The translations under genes and the position numbers were made by a program. The notes below the pieces were generated by a model. It searched no databases. It was not told the DNA's origin and saw only the letters and a program-made list of their open reading frames with translations. From Streptomyces sp. RFCAC02 (GTDB lineage: Bacteria; Actinomycetota; Actinomycetes; Streptomycetales; Streptomycetaceae), in assembly GCF_004193175.1 (NCBI RefSeq), contig NZ_SAUH01000001.1, forward strand, positions 372,001-436,000: a stretch of 64,000 nucleotides of DNA, given 5' to 3'. Position 1 is the stretch's first letter; each line of letters begins with the position of its first letter. This document shows, in pieces, positions 51,006-60,232 of this stretch.

Positions 51006-52190
51006 ATGGAACGGCTCGATGCAACGGGCGGCGGTCTGGAGCGCCAGGGCGCCGAGCCGGAGGCCGAGGCGGGCCGCGCCGAGTGGAACCTGCTGACCGA
51101 CGCGGTCCAGTGGTCGCCCGGCCTGTTCACCCTCTTCGGCCGGACGCCCGGCGAGGGTCCCCTGACGCTCGACGAGTTGCCGTCGTGGCTGCCCGCCGAG
51201 GACCAGCCGACGCTGACGGCGGCCGTCACACAGTGCCTGGTGGACGGGCGGCCGATGGACTGCGTCTTCCGCGTGCACCGGTCGGACGGCTCGTTCCGCA
51301 CGGTGCGGATGGCGGGCGAACCGGTGCTGGACGAGGGCGGCGACACGGTGGCCCTGTGGGCGCTCATCGGGCACGCGGCCGGTGACGCCGGCGCGGCGGA
51401 GGCGGGCGAGCGGATCGATCTCGCGGTGGACGACGCCGCGTTGACGGCGTGGCCGGGAGGTGCGTCGGCCGGCGGGCGCGCGGCCCGCGGCCCGGGGACG
51501 CTCGAGCTGGCCGCGCGCCGCCTGCCGGCCGACGGTGCACCCGGCCTGGCGCCCGGCCCCGGCGGCAAGTGGCTCGACGCGCTCGACCTGCCGGACGGCG
51601 GCCTGCTGCTGACCGTGGGCGACCTGTCCGGCCGCGGCGCGACGGCGGAGGCCGACATGGCGACGGCGCTCGGCGGCATCCGGGGCATCGCGCTGACCGG
51701 CGCGGGCCCGGCCGCCCTGCTCGGCCACCTGAACCACCTGCTCGACGGGGGCGCGCGGCCGGTTCTGGCGAGCGCCCTGTGCTGCCGCTACGAGCCGGGC
51801 GCGCGGCTGCTCACGTGGGCGCAGGCGGGCCACCCCGCGCCGCTGCTGTACCGGTCGGGGCGCGGCAGGGCACTGCCGCGGCCGCGGGGCACGCTGCTGG
51901 GCGCGATGCCGGACACCACGTACGCCGAACGTGTGGACGACCTGGAGCCCGGTGACGTACTGGTCCTCCATACGGACGGTCTGTTTTCGGACATCGCCGG
52001 GGACGTGGCGGACGGCGCCCTCGACAGCGGTCCCGGGCACCGGGCGGACCCGCGGCTGCTCGGCCTCGCGGCGCGGCTGACCGAGGCGACGACCGCCGCG
52101 GAGGCCCTGGACGTGATCACCGAGGCACGGAACGCGGCCGGTGACGGGGCCGAGGAGGCATGCGTCCTGGTGGCACGCGTCCGGCGGTAG
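51006..52190 (+). CDS. PAS domain plus degenerate SpoIIE/PP2C-like domain
   Basis: 394 residues. PAS_3-type fold at about 25-125 (QWSPGLFTLFGR, DCVFRVHRSDGSFRTVRM). The C-terminal domain (about 160-390) has the PP2C order of motifs but with changed ligands: the first loop reads GGKWLD (Lys188 in place of Asp), the second GDLSGRG is intact, HTDGL is present, and the final DD pair reads EEAC. Loss of the first and last metal ligands argues against normal phosphatase activity. ATG 51006 has GGAGG 5 nt upstream. Confidence 0.82.
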   Translation: MERLDATGGGLERQGAEPEAEAGRAEWNLLTDAVQWSPGLFTLFGRTPGEGPLTLDELPSWLPAEDQPTLTAAVTQCLVDGRPMDCVFRVHRSDGSFRTVRMAGEPVLDEGGDTVALWALIGHAAGDAGAAEAGERIDLAVDDAALTAWPGGASAGGRAARGPGTLELAARRLPADGAPGLAPGPGGKWLDALDLPDGGLLLTVGDLSGRGATAEADMATALGGIRGIALTGAGPAALLGHLNHLLDGGARPVLASALCCRYEPGARLLTWAQAGHPAPLLYRSGRGRALPRPRGTLLGAMPDTTYAERVDDLEPGDVLVLHTDGLFSDIAGDVADGALDSGPGHRADPRLLGLAARLTEATTAAEALDVITEARNAAGDGAEEACVLVARVRR

Positions 52191-52614
52191 CCGGATCCCG
52201 CACCGGCCGGCCGGCATGTCGCGCCCGCTCCGGGCGGGCGGCGCCGGTCCGGCTGGGACGACCACCCCGCCGTGCGGCGCGCATCGCGCGAAGACGACGG
52301 GCATGAGCCGCGATCCGGTGCCCTTCGACGCACCACGTCCGACGCCGCAGGCAGCGCGGACGTGACCCGCGCGATCGGCCGGACGCCAAGGACACCGCCG
52401 ACAGAACGAGCCGCCACGCCGGCGGGCGCCGGACCGCCTGCGTGGAGCCGGCACGGCCACCCCGCACCCCGAAACCCCCGGCCCCGCGTCGCACCCGGAC
52501 ACGGGAAGCACGGCCGGCGGCACGAACCGGCGCGTGCCCCGTGCCCGGCCGGAGCGCGGGCGGGCTCCCCGGCGGGTGCTGCGGGCGAGCCGCCCGGCCG
52601 GGGAACCCGTGTCG
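52191..52614. other. Gene-free stretch between convergent genes
   Basis: 424 bp between the PAS-PP2C gene and the TPR regulator gene. Frames crossing it lack coding-like third positions. It contains several short GC-rich inverted repeats but no clear RNA gene or mobile element. Confidence 0.5.
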
Positions 52615-54084
52615 TCACACGAGGCGGCCGTCCGCCGACGCGAGGCCAGCGCGCAGGCGTTCCGGGAAGTGCTCCGCCATCTCCTCCCGCAGCGCGGCGA
52701 TCCCCTCGTGACCGCCGTAGCGGCCCGTCAGGCGGTACATCTCCCGCAGCCGGTCCCATGTGCGGTGCGACGAGTTCTCGCCCATCCCGGCCAGGGCCAG
52801 GCGGGCCGTCCGGTCGGCCTCCTCCGGGTTGTCCCCCAGCAGGCACGCGGACGCCAGGGAGATCTGGTCGAAGAGCCGGGAGCGGGCCTTGCCGCCGTCC
52901 CGCAGGGCCAGCGCCCGCCGGGCGTACCGCTCCGCGACGGGCGCGGCGGACGGGTCGTGCTCGGCGAGGGTCCGGTACGCGAGGGCCTCCATGCCGTACA
53001 GGTCCGCCTCGTCGAACATCTGCATCCAGCTCGGCGGCGGCACGTTCCCGTCGTGGGAGACGAACAGTTCCTCGGCCTCGCCGAGGGTGCGGCGCATCTC
53101 CCGGCCCCGGCCCATCGAGGCGTGCGCCCACGCCTCGATGGTGGCGAGCATGGCGCGGGTGCGGGGCAGCGCCTCGTCGCCCATCCCGGCCCTGGCCAGC
53201 TCCATCAGGTCGAGTGCCTCGTCGGGCCGGCCGAGGTGCACCTTCTGCCGGGCCGCGCGGGACATGGCCTCGCCGGCGCGCGGCCGGTCGCCGCCCTCGC
53301 GGGCCGCGTGCGCGGCGATGACGAAGTACTTCTGCGCGGTGGGTTCGAGGCCGACGTCGTGCGACATCCAGCCGGCGAGGACGGCCAGGTTGGCCGCGAC
53401 GCCCCACAGTCTGCGCTGGAGCGCGGGCGGGTTGCGGTAGGCGAGCATGCCGCCCACCTCGTTCAGCTGGCCGACGACCGCCTTGCGCTGCAGCCCGCCG
53501 CCGCGCGCGGCGTCCCACGCGCGGAAGATCTCGACGGACTGTTCCAGCGCCTCGACCTCCTCCACGCCGGCGGGCGCCGCCTCGTAACGGTCGAAGCCGG
53601 CGCCGTCGTCGAAGCGGTCCGCCGCGGGCGAGCCGCCCGGGACGGCCCGCAGCCAGTCGTACATGGCGTCGCTGAGTGCGGATCCCGCGGCGAGCGCTGC
53701 GCCCGCGCCCACCATGCCGCGTCGGTTGAGCATGAGGTCCATTCCCGTGAATTCGGTGAGGACCGCGGCCGTCCGCCTCGCTGGCCAGGGCACCCCGCGC
53801 AGGGACAGCTCGTCCCCCGCGCGTCCTGGCCGGCGTAACCCGAGGTCCTCGATGGTCACGACACGGCCGAGCCGTTCCGTGAACAGCGTCGCCAGCAGCT
53901 CCGGCACCGGATCGCGGGGGATCTCCCCCATGTCGATCCAGCGGCGCACCCGCGAGGTGTCCGTGGCCAGTTGGGGGCAGCCCGAGGCCGCCGCCCGCCG
54001 GTTCACGAGCCTGGCGAGCTCACCCTTGGACCAGCCGGCGAGCCGGAAGAGGTCCGCGAGACGGGTGTTGGTTCTGCTGCTCAC
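52615..54084 (-). CDS. NsdA-like TPR regulatory protein
   Basis: 489 residues. An N-terminal HTH-like region (about 1-75) opens with TNTRLADLFRLAGWSKGELARLVNRRA and contains RVRRWIDMGEIPRD, followed by a linker and a long TPR-type helical array (about 190-470, with WGVAANLAVLAGWMSHDVG, YFVIAAHAAREGGD and RRALALRDGGKARSRLFDQISLA). This layout and sequence style match NsdA of S. coelicolor, a negative regulator of sporulation and antibiotic production; orthology is likely but paralogues exist. GTG 54084 has GGGGG upstream. The divergent neighbour is an APH-fold protein. Confidence 0.78.
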   Translation of the reverse strand: MSSRTNTRLADLFRLAGWSKGELARLVNRRAAASGCPQLATDTSRVRRWIDMGEIPRDPVPELLATLFTERLGRVVTIEDLGLRRPGRAGDELSLRGVPWPARRTAAVLTEFTGMDLMLNRRGMVGAGAALAAGSALSDAMYDWLRAVPGGSPAADRFDDGAGFDRYEAAPAGVEEVEALEQSVEIFRAWDAARGGGLQRKAVVGQLNEVGGMLAYRNPPALQRRLWGVAANLAVLAGWMSHDVGLEPTAQKYFVIAAHAAREGGDRPRAGEAMSRAARQKVHLGRPDEALDLMELARAGMGDEALPRTRAMLATIEAWAHASMGRGREMRRTLGEAEELFVSHDGNVPPPSWMQMFDEADLYGMEALAYRTLAEHDPSAAPVAERYARRALALRDGGKARSRLFDQISLASACLLGDNPEEADRTARLALAGMGENSSHRTWDRLREMYRLTGRYGGHEGIAALREEMAEHFPERLRAGLASADGRLV

Positions 54085-54314
54085 GTCAAGCCCCCAGGAT
54101 CTCGGCTGAGTTGACAGTAACCAACGCGCAACGCACCGAAGCTGATTCGCCATGCTTCGCCAGGGTCCGCCACATGGTGTGCCACCCGTCGGACAGGGTG
54201 ATGTAGACACCGCGTCACTCCGGTCGGTGGCGGCGCGGCACATCCCCCAGGGTGCCCGTACCGCCGGCCGGGGAACGCGTGAACCCGTCGCACCCGAAGG
54301 GACGATGCCCCCTC

Positions 54315-55406
54315 ATGTATCCGTCACCCCCTCCCGTCGCCACCCGGCCCCGGCCGCGTCCCCGCGTCCCGTCGGTCGGCCGGACCGCCGCGGGACTCGA
54401 CGACCGCGCCCACGGACCGCGCCGGGCGGCGCCGGCCGGCGGACGGCTGGACTTCTCGGGAGCCCGGGGGGAGCGGCTCCGCGCGGCGCTGGCCGCCGTA
54501 TCCGAGATCTGCCCCGACTTCTCCGCGGCCCGGGTCCTGGCCGACGACGGGACGATGCTGGTGCTGGCCGGCATGACCGGGCGGCGCGCGGTCGTCGCGA
54601 AGTGCCTCGCCGGGCCGAACGGCGCGCGGGCCGAGCGGTTCCGCCTGGAGATAGGGGCGTACCGGACGTTCGTCCGGCTGCGGCCCCCCGTGCGGGTCCC
54701 CCGCCTGATCGCCGACGATCCGCACCGCTGCACGCTGGTGACGGAGTTCGTGCCCGGCCGGACGGCCGTGCCGCGCCGCCACCCGTCGGCGCCGCCCGCG
54801 ACCACCGACCAGCGCGCCACGCTGCAGGCGCTCGGCCGGGTCAATTCCTGGCAGCCGCCGGAGGGCGCGTTCCCCGACGCCGTGAACTATCCGGCGCAGC
54901 TCGCCCGTTACAACGCGCTCGGGCTGCTTGCCGACCGGGACATGAGCGACCTGCACACGCTGCTGTGCGGCCTGGCACGGCGCGGCAGGCAGGAGCTGCC
55001 GCGGGAGTTCTGCCACGGCGCGGCACGCCTGGAGAACGTCGTGCTGTCGCCGGCCGGGCCGGTGCTGCTGGGCTGGGAGTCCGCCGGCTGGTACCTGCCG
55101 GGCTACGACCTGGCGACGCTGTGGACGGACCTGGGCGACGTGCCGGTGACGCGGCGCCGCATCAGCCAGCTCGCGCACGCGTCGGGACCCGGGGGCAGGG
55201 ACGCGTTCCTCGTGAACCTGACGCTGGTGCTGACGCGCGAGATCCGCCGCTGCGAGGAGAACGTCCAGCGCGCCATGCGCAACACCGTGACCGCGCCCAC
55301 GGGCGGTCTCTCGTACGGCGAGGAGCAGCGGCTGCGGCTGCGGCGGCTGCACGACGACTGGGCGCTCGCGCGCCGCGCGGTGCGCGCCGCCGTCGGCACC
55401 CGCTGA
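54315..55406 (+). CDS. Aminoglycoside-phosphotransferase-fold protein, catalytically degenerate
   Basis: 363 residues. N-terminal 40 residues are Pro/Arg-rich and low in order. The APH/kinase-like fold follows with VVAKCL (Lys in the ATP site), [12 protein letters not shown] and LVTEFVPGR hinge. The catalytic loop reads [11 protein letters not shown]: the aspartate of HGD is A236, although N241 remains. The metal-binding Asp that should precede WE is G253 (LLGWES). It therefore looks like a pseudokinase and not a drug-resistance enzyme. ATG 54315 is preceded by GAAGGGA. It shares a 230-bp divergent region with the NsdA-like gene. Confidence 0.78.
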   Translation: MYPSPPPVATRPRPRPRVPSVGRTAAGLDDRAHGPRRAAPAGGRLDFSGARGERLRAALAAVSEICPDFSAARVLADDGTMLVLAGMTGRRAVVAKCLAGPNGARAERFRLEIGAYRTFVRLRPPVRVPRLIADDPHRCTLVTEFVPGRTAVPRRHPSAPPATTDQRATLQALGRVNSWQPPEGAFPDAVNYPAQLARYNALGLLADRDMSDLHTLLCGLARRGRQELPREFCHGAARLENVVLSPAGPVLLGWESAGWYLPGYDLATLWTDLGDVPVTRRRISQLAHASGPGGRDAFLVNLTLVLTREIRRCEENVQRAMRNTVTAPTGGLSYGEEQRLRLRRLHDDWALARRAVRAAVGTR

Positions 55407-55412
55407 CCCCGT

Positions 55413-55438
55413 CCGCGGCCGCCGCCGCGCGGCCGCGG
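55413..55438. terminator. Hairpin terminator between convergent genes
   Basis: Perfect 10-bp arms CCGCGGCCGC and GCGGCCGCGG with a 6-nt loop, 7 bp after the APH-fold gene stop. Confidence 0.65.
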
Positions 55439-55446
55439 GAGGTCGC

Positions 55447-55944
55447 TCAGCGCTGGAACATCTCCGCGGGCAGCGGCTTCAGGAGCTGGTAGAGGTCGTC
55501 GGTGATGGGCCGGTCCCAGCTCGCGATGGTGACGAGCACGCCGTCGCTGCGGTCGAACTGCACGCAGGAGATCCGCGTCTCGGAGCACTGGATGCGGCGG
55601 ACGATCAGCAGGTTGTCCTCATGCATGACGGGTACCTCCTCGGTGCCCGTCACCTCGACGTCCTCGTCCATCTCCAGCGCGGCGAGCAACTGGTGGACCT
55701 CGAACGGCGGCTCGCCGTCCTCCGTCTCGCGGGCGGGCGAGCCCTCCGGCAGGTTCCCGATCACCATGGCCGGTCCGCGCCCGCCGAACAGGTCGTAGCG
55801 CAGCACGACGCCCTGGCAGCTCCCGTCGGGCGCCGGGAGCAGGCCGGCGCCGAGCACGCCGGGCCAGTCCCCGGGGTCCATGGCGAGCACGTCGAAGTCG
55901 GGGCCTGCGGGCGAAGCGGCGTTGCGGCGGCGGAGAAAGGACAT
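55447..55944 (-). CDS. Hypothetical protein
   Basis: 165 residues, soluble, not recognised. It contains a globular alpha/beta-looking region with PDGSCQGVVLRYDLFGGRGPAM, an acidic ALEMDEDVEVTGTEEV stretch and a C-terminal VLVTIASWDRPITDDLYQLL. Coding character is strong. It begins 24 bp after the stop of the kinase gene on the same strand, so it is probably co-transcribed with that kinase and could be its partner or substrate. Confidence 0.68.
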   Translation of the reverse strand: MSFLRRRNAASPAGPDFDVLAMDPGDWPGVLGAGLLPAPDGSCQGVVLRYDLFGGRGPAMVIGNLPEGSPARETEDGEPPFEVHQLLAALEMDEDVEVTGTEEVPVMHEDNLLIVRRIQCSETRISCVQFDRSDGVLVTIASWDRPITDDLYQLLKPLPAEMFQR

Positions 55945-55968
55945 GCCGCAATGGTACGTCGGGGGGCG

Positions 55969-57789
55969 TCAGCGCCCCGGGGTGCGACGGTCGCCGGGGA
56001 TCACGGACGAGCGGTGCAGCGCGGCGGCCTCGGCGTCCCTGCCGAGCCGCAGGAGGCAGTCGGCCTCCTCGCTGCGGCTCGCGACCGAGTCCGGGTGGCC
56101 GTGGCCGAGGACCCGCTCCCGTGCGCGGCGTACCTCCCGGTGGTCGGCGAGCGCCTCCTCCCAGCGGCCGAGCCAGCTCTGCGCCAGCGCCACCTCGCGG
56201 TGGCTGACCAGGGTGTCGGGGTGTTCCGGGCCGAGCGTGCCGGCGCGCAGCGCCCGGACCTGGCGGGCCTCGGCGAGCGCCTCCTCCCAGCGGCCGAGGC
56301 GGCCGAGGCTGATGCCGACGCCGTGGCGGGCGCGCAGGGTCTGGAAGTGCGCCGGGTCGGTGACGCGCGCCCACGCCGCGGCGAGGTGCTGGTAGAGCCG
56401 CAGCGCCTCGCCGGGGCGGCCGAGCCTGCCGAGGCAGACGGCCGCCTCGTAGCGGGTCTCCAGGACGGCGGGGTCGTCGGGGCCGAGGACGCGGGCGCGG
56501 ACGTCGGCGACGTAGCCGTGGCCGGCGAGCGCCTCCTCCCAGCGGCCGAGGCGGCCGAGGGCGTAGGAGACGAAGTACTGGCTCTCCAGGGTGGCGGGGT
56601 GGTCGCGGCCGAGGGTGCGCTCCCGCTCGGCGGCCACGAGGCGGTGCACGTCGTACGCCTCGCTCCAGCGGCCGAGGCGGCCGAGGCCGAGGGCGGCGCG
56701 GTGGCGGCTGTCGAGGACGGCGAGGTACTCCGGCGCGGGGCTGCGCCGGCCGGCCGGTGTCTGGACGAGGGTCGCGACGGCGCCGGTCCACTGGCCGGTG
56801 AGGCCGCCGGTGCGGTCGGCCGGCGGGAGCCGGGTGGACCAGGCGCCGGAGGCACGCCAGCCGGGCCGCATGCCGTGGGTCCAGGCGGGCATGCGCGCGG
56901 TGGCGCGGTGCTGCCGGGGGAAGGGCGCCCCGGTGGCCGGGTGCACCAGGGCGTGCAGGGTGCGCGCGGGCTCGGCCACGTCGTCGGGCCGGTCGTCGGG
57001 GTCCTTCGCGAGGAGGGCGAGGACGAAGTCGTCGAGTTCGCGCGGCAGGTCGGGCCTGCGGACGCTCGGCGGCTCGGGTTCGGTGTCGCGGTGGCCGATG
57101 AGGATGGACCACGGGTCACCGAGGTCGAACGGCGGCGAGCCGGTGGCGAGTTCGTACAGGACGCAGCCGAGCGAGTAGATGTCGCTGCGGTGGTCCACGT
57201 CCGTGCCGGCGATCTGCTCGGGCGACATGTAGTGCGGGGTGCCCATGGCCATGCCGGCGCTGGTGAGCTTGGAGGTGAGGCCGATGCTGTCGGCGAGCCG
57301 GGCGATGCCGAAGTCGCAGATCTTCACGGTGCCGTCGGTGAGGCGCATGATGTTGGCCGGTTTGAGGTCACGGTGCACGATGCCGCGGCCGTGCGTGTAC
57401 GCGAGGGCGGCGGCGACCTGCTCGGCGATGTCGGCGATGTCGGCCACCGGCATGGGGGCACCGCCGCGCGCGGCCAGGAGTTCGCTCAGGTTGTTGCCCT
57501 CCAGCAGTTCCATGACGAGGTAGAGGACGCCCTCGTACTCGCCGAAGTCGTGCACCACGGTGACGCCGCGGTGCTGGAGCGCCGCGGCCACGCGGGCCTC
57601 CCTGCGGAACCGCTCGCGGAGCGTCCGCAGGAACGTCTCGTCCTGCCGGCCGCCCATCGGTTTGAGACACTTGACCGCCACCCGGCGGTCGAGGGACTCG
57701 TCCCGCGCCCGCCAGACCTCCCCCATGCCACCGCGCCCGATCAGCTCCAGCAGGTGGTAGCGGCCATGGATCAGCATGCCCTCGGCCAT
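55969..57789 (-). CDS. Soluble Ser/Thr protein kinase with C-terminal TPR array
   Basis: 606 residues. A complete Hanks-type kinase domain (about 11-270): GRGGMGEVW P-loop, K40, HRDLKPAN with catalytic D141, DFG at D159-G161, and a PHYMSPEQI activation segment. No transmembrane segment follows. After a linker of about 70 residues there are six 42-residue TPR units (about 340-600) with the recurring core LGRLGRWEEAL. The kinase is therefore cytoplasmic and probably recruits targets by its TPRs. ATG 57789 is used; the Shine-Dalgarno sequence is distant. A small hypothetical gene follows after 24 bp. Confidence 0.9.
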   Translation of the reverse strand: MAEGMLIHGRYHLLELIGRGGMGEVWRARDESLDRRVAVKCLKPMGGRQDETFLRTLRERFRREARVAAALQHRGVTVVHDFGEYEGVLYLVMELLEGNNLSELLAARGGAPMPVADIADIAEQVAAALAYTHGRGIVHRDLKPANIMRLTDGTVKICDFGIARLADSIGLTSKLTSAGMAMGTPHYMSPEQIAGTDVDHRSDIYSLGCVLYELATGSPPFDLGDPWSILIGHRDTEPEPPSVRRPDLPRELDDFVLALLAKDPDDRPDDVAEPARTLHALVHPATGAPFPRQHRATARMPAWTHGMRPGWRASGAWSTRLPPADRTGGLTGQWTGAVATLVQTPAGRRSPAPEYLAVLDSRHRAALGLGRLGRWSEAYDVHRLVAAERERTLGRDHPATLESQYFVSYALGRLGRWEEALAGHGYVADVRARVLGPDDPAVLETRYEAAVCLGRLGRPGEALRLYQHLAAAWARVTDPAHFQTLRARHGVGISLGRLGRWEEALAEARQVRALRAGTLGPEHPDTLVSHREVALAQSWLGRWEEALADHREVRRARERVLGHGHPDSVASRSEEADCLLRLGRDAEAAALHRSSVIPGDRRTPGR

Positions 57790-58050
57790 CGTGCGTCGCT
57801 CGCCCCCCGTCCGTCCTCCGTGCCCGCCCCCTTGTCCTCCAGTATGGTCACCGGGCGCGAGGGTTCCTATGCCGGAGAACGGCAAAGTGACGGCCCGGAA
57901 GCTTTCCGGCGCGTCACGGGAGGACGCGCGCGCCGCGGACGGCACGGGTCGCGCGGGGCCGGCGGCAGCGCGCCGCCGTCGCCCGAACCGGCGACACGGA
58001 CCGCGGCGGCCGTACCCTCCCGCCACTCCCCCAGGTGACGGCGGGGCGGC

Positions 58051-58614
58051 TCAGCCGAACAGGCCGGTGCTGCCGGAGTCGGCGAGGCGGACCGCCATGT
58101 TGCGTTCCATCATGCGCAGCGCCGCGTCGGCGAGGTCGGGGTGGATGCAGGCGACGGCGTCCGTCGGGACGGTGACCCGGAGGTGCCGGATGTGGGCGTC
58201 GAGCGCGGAGTACAGGACGCACTGCTCGGTGACCTGGCCGCACAGCACCACGTGCCCGATGCCGTACTCGGCGAGCAGGTATTCGAGCGGTGTCTCGTAG
58301 AAGATCGAGTGCCGGGCCTTGACGACGAACAGGGAGTCCCCGTCGGGCCGGACCGGTGCCACGAGGTCGGCGTGCGGTCCGCGCAGGGCGCCGGCGAGGA
58401 GTTCGTCGTGGTGGGAGCGCCAGCGGCCGAAGTTGTCGTTGACGTAGATGACGTCCACCTCCTCGTCGCGGGCGCGTCCGATGAGGCGGCGCATGCCGGG
58501 CAGGGCGGCCCTGACGGACGGCAGCAGGAGGTCGGCGTCCGGGTGGTCGTAGGTGTTGATCATGTCGATCACGACGAGCGCCGAGCCGCCCCTCGTGGCG
58601 GGCGGGGCGTTCAC
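58051..58614 (-). CDS. Isochorismatase-like cysteine hydrolase
   Basis: 187 residues, normal length. The catalytic triad is present: D17 (VVIDM), K99 (VVKARHS) and C132 (CGQVTEQC). The family includes nicotinamidases, N-carbamoylsarcosine amidases and isochorismatases. GTG 58614 overlaps the stop codon of the upstream decarboxylase gene by 4 bp, so translation is coupled and the two probably act in one pathway, for example amide hydrolysis linked to amino-acid or polyamine breakdown. The exact substrate cannot be read from sequence. Confidence 0.88.
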   Translation of the reverse strand: MNAPPATRGGSALVVIDMINTYDHPDADLLLPSVRAALPGMRRLIGRARDEEVDVIYVNDNFGRWRSHHDELLAGALRGPHADLVAPVRPDGDSLFVVKARHSIFYETPLEYLLAEYGIGHVVLCGQVTEQCVLYSALDAHIRHLRVTVPTDAVACIHPDLADAALRMMERNMAVRLADSGSTGLFG

Positions 58615-60077
58615 CGCTCCACCGCCACGCGGAAGCTGTCCAGCGTCCCGTCCGCGGCGTCCGGCACGACCATGCCGGCCGCGACGCCGCTGCGCAGGTA
58701 CCGCACCATGTCGCCGGTGAGCCGCTCCCCGGGGAGCGCGGCGGGGATGCCCGGCGGGTAGGGGGTGAGCATCTCGGCGGCGACGCGTCCGGCCGCCTCC
58801 CGCGCGGGGACCTGCTCGGTCGGGCCGAAGAACGCGTCGCGGGGCAGCATGACCTGCTCCAGGCGCATCCGCCGGGGCGGCGGTACGTCGACGGCCGGCG
58901 CGGGCCGCAGTCCGTCCGCGTGGGCGGCGACCTCGGTCAGGGCCGCGACCAGGGCGTCGGCGCTCTCCTCGTCGTCGGCGTGGGTGAGCTGGGCGCTGAC
59001 GCGGCGGTGGTCGCTGACGTGGGCGTTGAGGGCGTGCCGGGCGCGCAGCCGGTCGGCGACGCGGTAGCCGGTGGTGCCGAGCGCGGACACGTCGATGATG
59101 ATCTGCAGCGGGTCGAGGTCGGCGGCGCGGCCGGGGCCGCAGAAGTCGTCCCGGCCGTGGACGTGGAGTCCGTCGATGTCCGCCAGGCGCGCGCGGACGT
59201 CGTGCGCGAGGGGCAGGGCGCGGTCGTAGAGCTGCCGGCCGGTCTCCACCATCTGGCGCCGCCAGCCGTCGAGGGCGGCGTAGATGAGGACGTTCGGGCT
59301 GGTGGTGCCGAGCAGGTCGGCGCGGGCGGCGAGGACCTCGGGGGCGATGAGGTCGCCCCGCAGGTGGAAGACGGAGCCCTGTTCGAGGCCGGAGCCCATC
59401 TTGTGGACGGAGGTGACGCACACGTCGGCGCCCGCGTCCATGGCCCACGTGGGCAGGTCGGGGTGGAACGGGAGGTGCGCGCCCCACGCCTCGTCGACGA
59501 TGAGCGGCTTGCCCCGTGCGTGGCACACCTCGGCGACGGCAGCCAGGTCGGTGCAGGTGCCGTAGGGGGTCGGGGAGGTGACGAGGGCTCCGGCCGCGTC
59601 CGGGTGCTCGGCGAGGGCCGCGTCGAACGCCTCCGGCGCGGGCGGGTGCGCGAGGCGCAGGTCCGGGTCCCACTGCGGGTCCACCCACACGGGGGTGACG
59701 CCCGACAGGATGAGGCCCGAGACGACGGACTTGTGCGCGTCCCGGCCGACGACGAGCTTCTCGTGCGGTCCGGCCACCGACAGCATGGCGGACTTGACCG
59801 ACAGGGAGCTGCCGCAGGTCGTGAAGAACGTGTGGTCGGCGCCCACGGCGTCGGCCATCAGCCGCTGGGCGTCCGCCAGCACGCCGCCGGACGACGTGCG
59901 GTCGTCGAGCCCGGCGATCGCGAGCACGTCGGAGCGGAACACGGCGTCCCCGAGCACGTCGCGCACGCGCGGGTCGGCGCCGCGGGCCTGCTTGTGGCCG
60001 GGCGGGGTGAACGGCTTCTGGCCGGTCGCGTGGTAGGCGGCCAGCGCTTCCAGTACGGGGGCTCGCGCGTGGTCCAT
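58611..60077 (-). CDS. PLP-dependent Orn/Lys/Arg decarboxylase
   Basis: 488 residues, prokaryotic type-I decarboxylase without the N-terminal wing of E. coli SpeC/LdcC, as in Gram-positive SpeA-like enzymes. The start has the PPGHK motif (PFTPPGHKQ) and the cofactor lysine K226 lies in SVHKMGSGLEQGS. Also seen: DEAWGAHLPFHP (Asp for the pyridine nitrogen) and a C-terminal YPPGIP loop that normally helps substrate binding. It would make agmatine, cadaverine or putrescine. ATG 60077 is preceded by GGGG. Translationally coupled to the isochorismatase-like hydrolase. Confidence 0.9.
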   Translation of the reverse strand: MDHARAPVLEALAAYHATGQKPFTPPGHKQARGADPRVRDVLGDAVFRSDVLAIAGLDDRTSSGGVLADAQRLMADAVGADHTFFTTCGSSLSVKSAMLSVAGPHEKLVVGRDAHKSVVSGLILSGVTPVWVDPQWDPDLRLAHPPAPEAFDAALAEHPDAAGALVTSPTPYGTCTDLAAVAEVCHARGKPLIVDEAWGAHLPFHPDLPTWAMDAGADVCVTSVHKMGSGLEQGSVFHLRGDLIAPEVLAARADLLGTTSPNVLIYAALDGWRRQMVETGRQLYDRALPLAHDVRARLADIDGLHVHGRDDFCGPGRAADLDPLQIIIDVSALGTTGYRVADRLRARHALNAHVSDHRRVSAQLTHADDEESADALVAALTEVAAHADGLRPAPAVDVPPPRRMRLEQVMLPRDAFFGPTEQVPAREAAGRVAAEMLTPYPPGIPAALPGERLTGDMVRYLRSGVAAGMVVPDAADGTLDSFRVAVER

Positions 60078-60181
60078 GACGCCCCGACTGCCCCGGTACG
60101 TGACCGGGAAACGGCGCCGTCCGGGCGTCGTGCGGCCGCGGCGCGGTGTCCCCGGCTTCTTCCGGGCCGCCGGGAAGGGGA

Positions 60182-60212
60182 ACGGCCCGCAGGGGCGCGA
60201 CCTGCGGGCCGT
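60182..60212. terminator. Hairpin terminator downstream of the MMPL gene
   Basis: Perfect 12-bp arms ACGGCCCGCAGG and CCTGCGGGCCGT with a 7-nt loop, 21 bp beyond the MMPL gene stop on the minus strand. Confidence 0.7.
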
Positions 60213-60232
60213 GACTCGGTGGCGGCGTCCGG

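Noticed and set aside
52272..53321. Long plus-strand frame running into the NsdA-like gene
   Set aside because: It is antisense to a well-supported gene and is very rich in Arg and Pro, typical of a shadow frame.
54315..55406. Aminoglycoside resistance gene
   Set aside because: Key catalytic and metal residues are missing, so resistance by phosphorylation is not supported.
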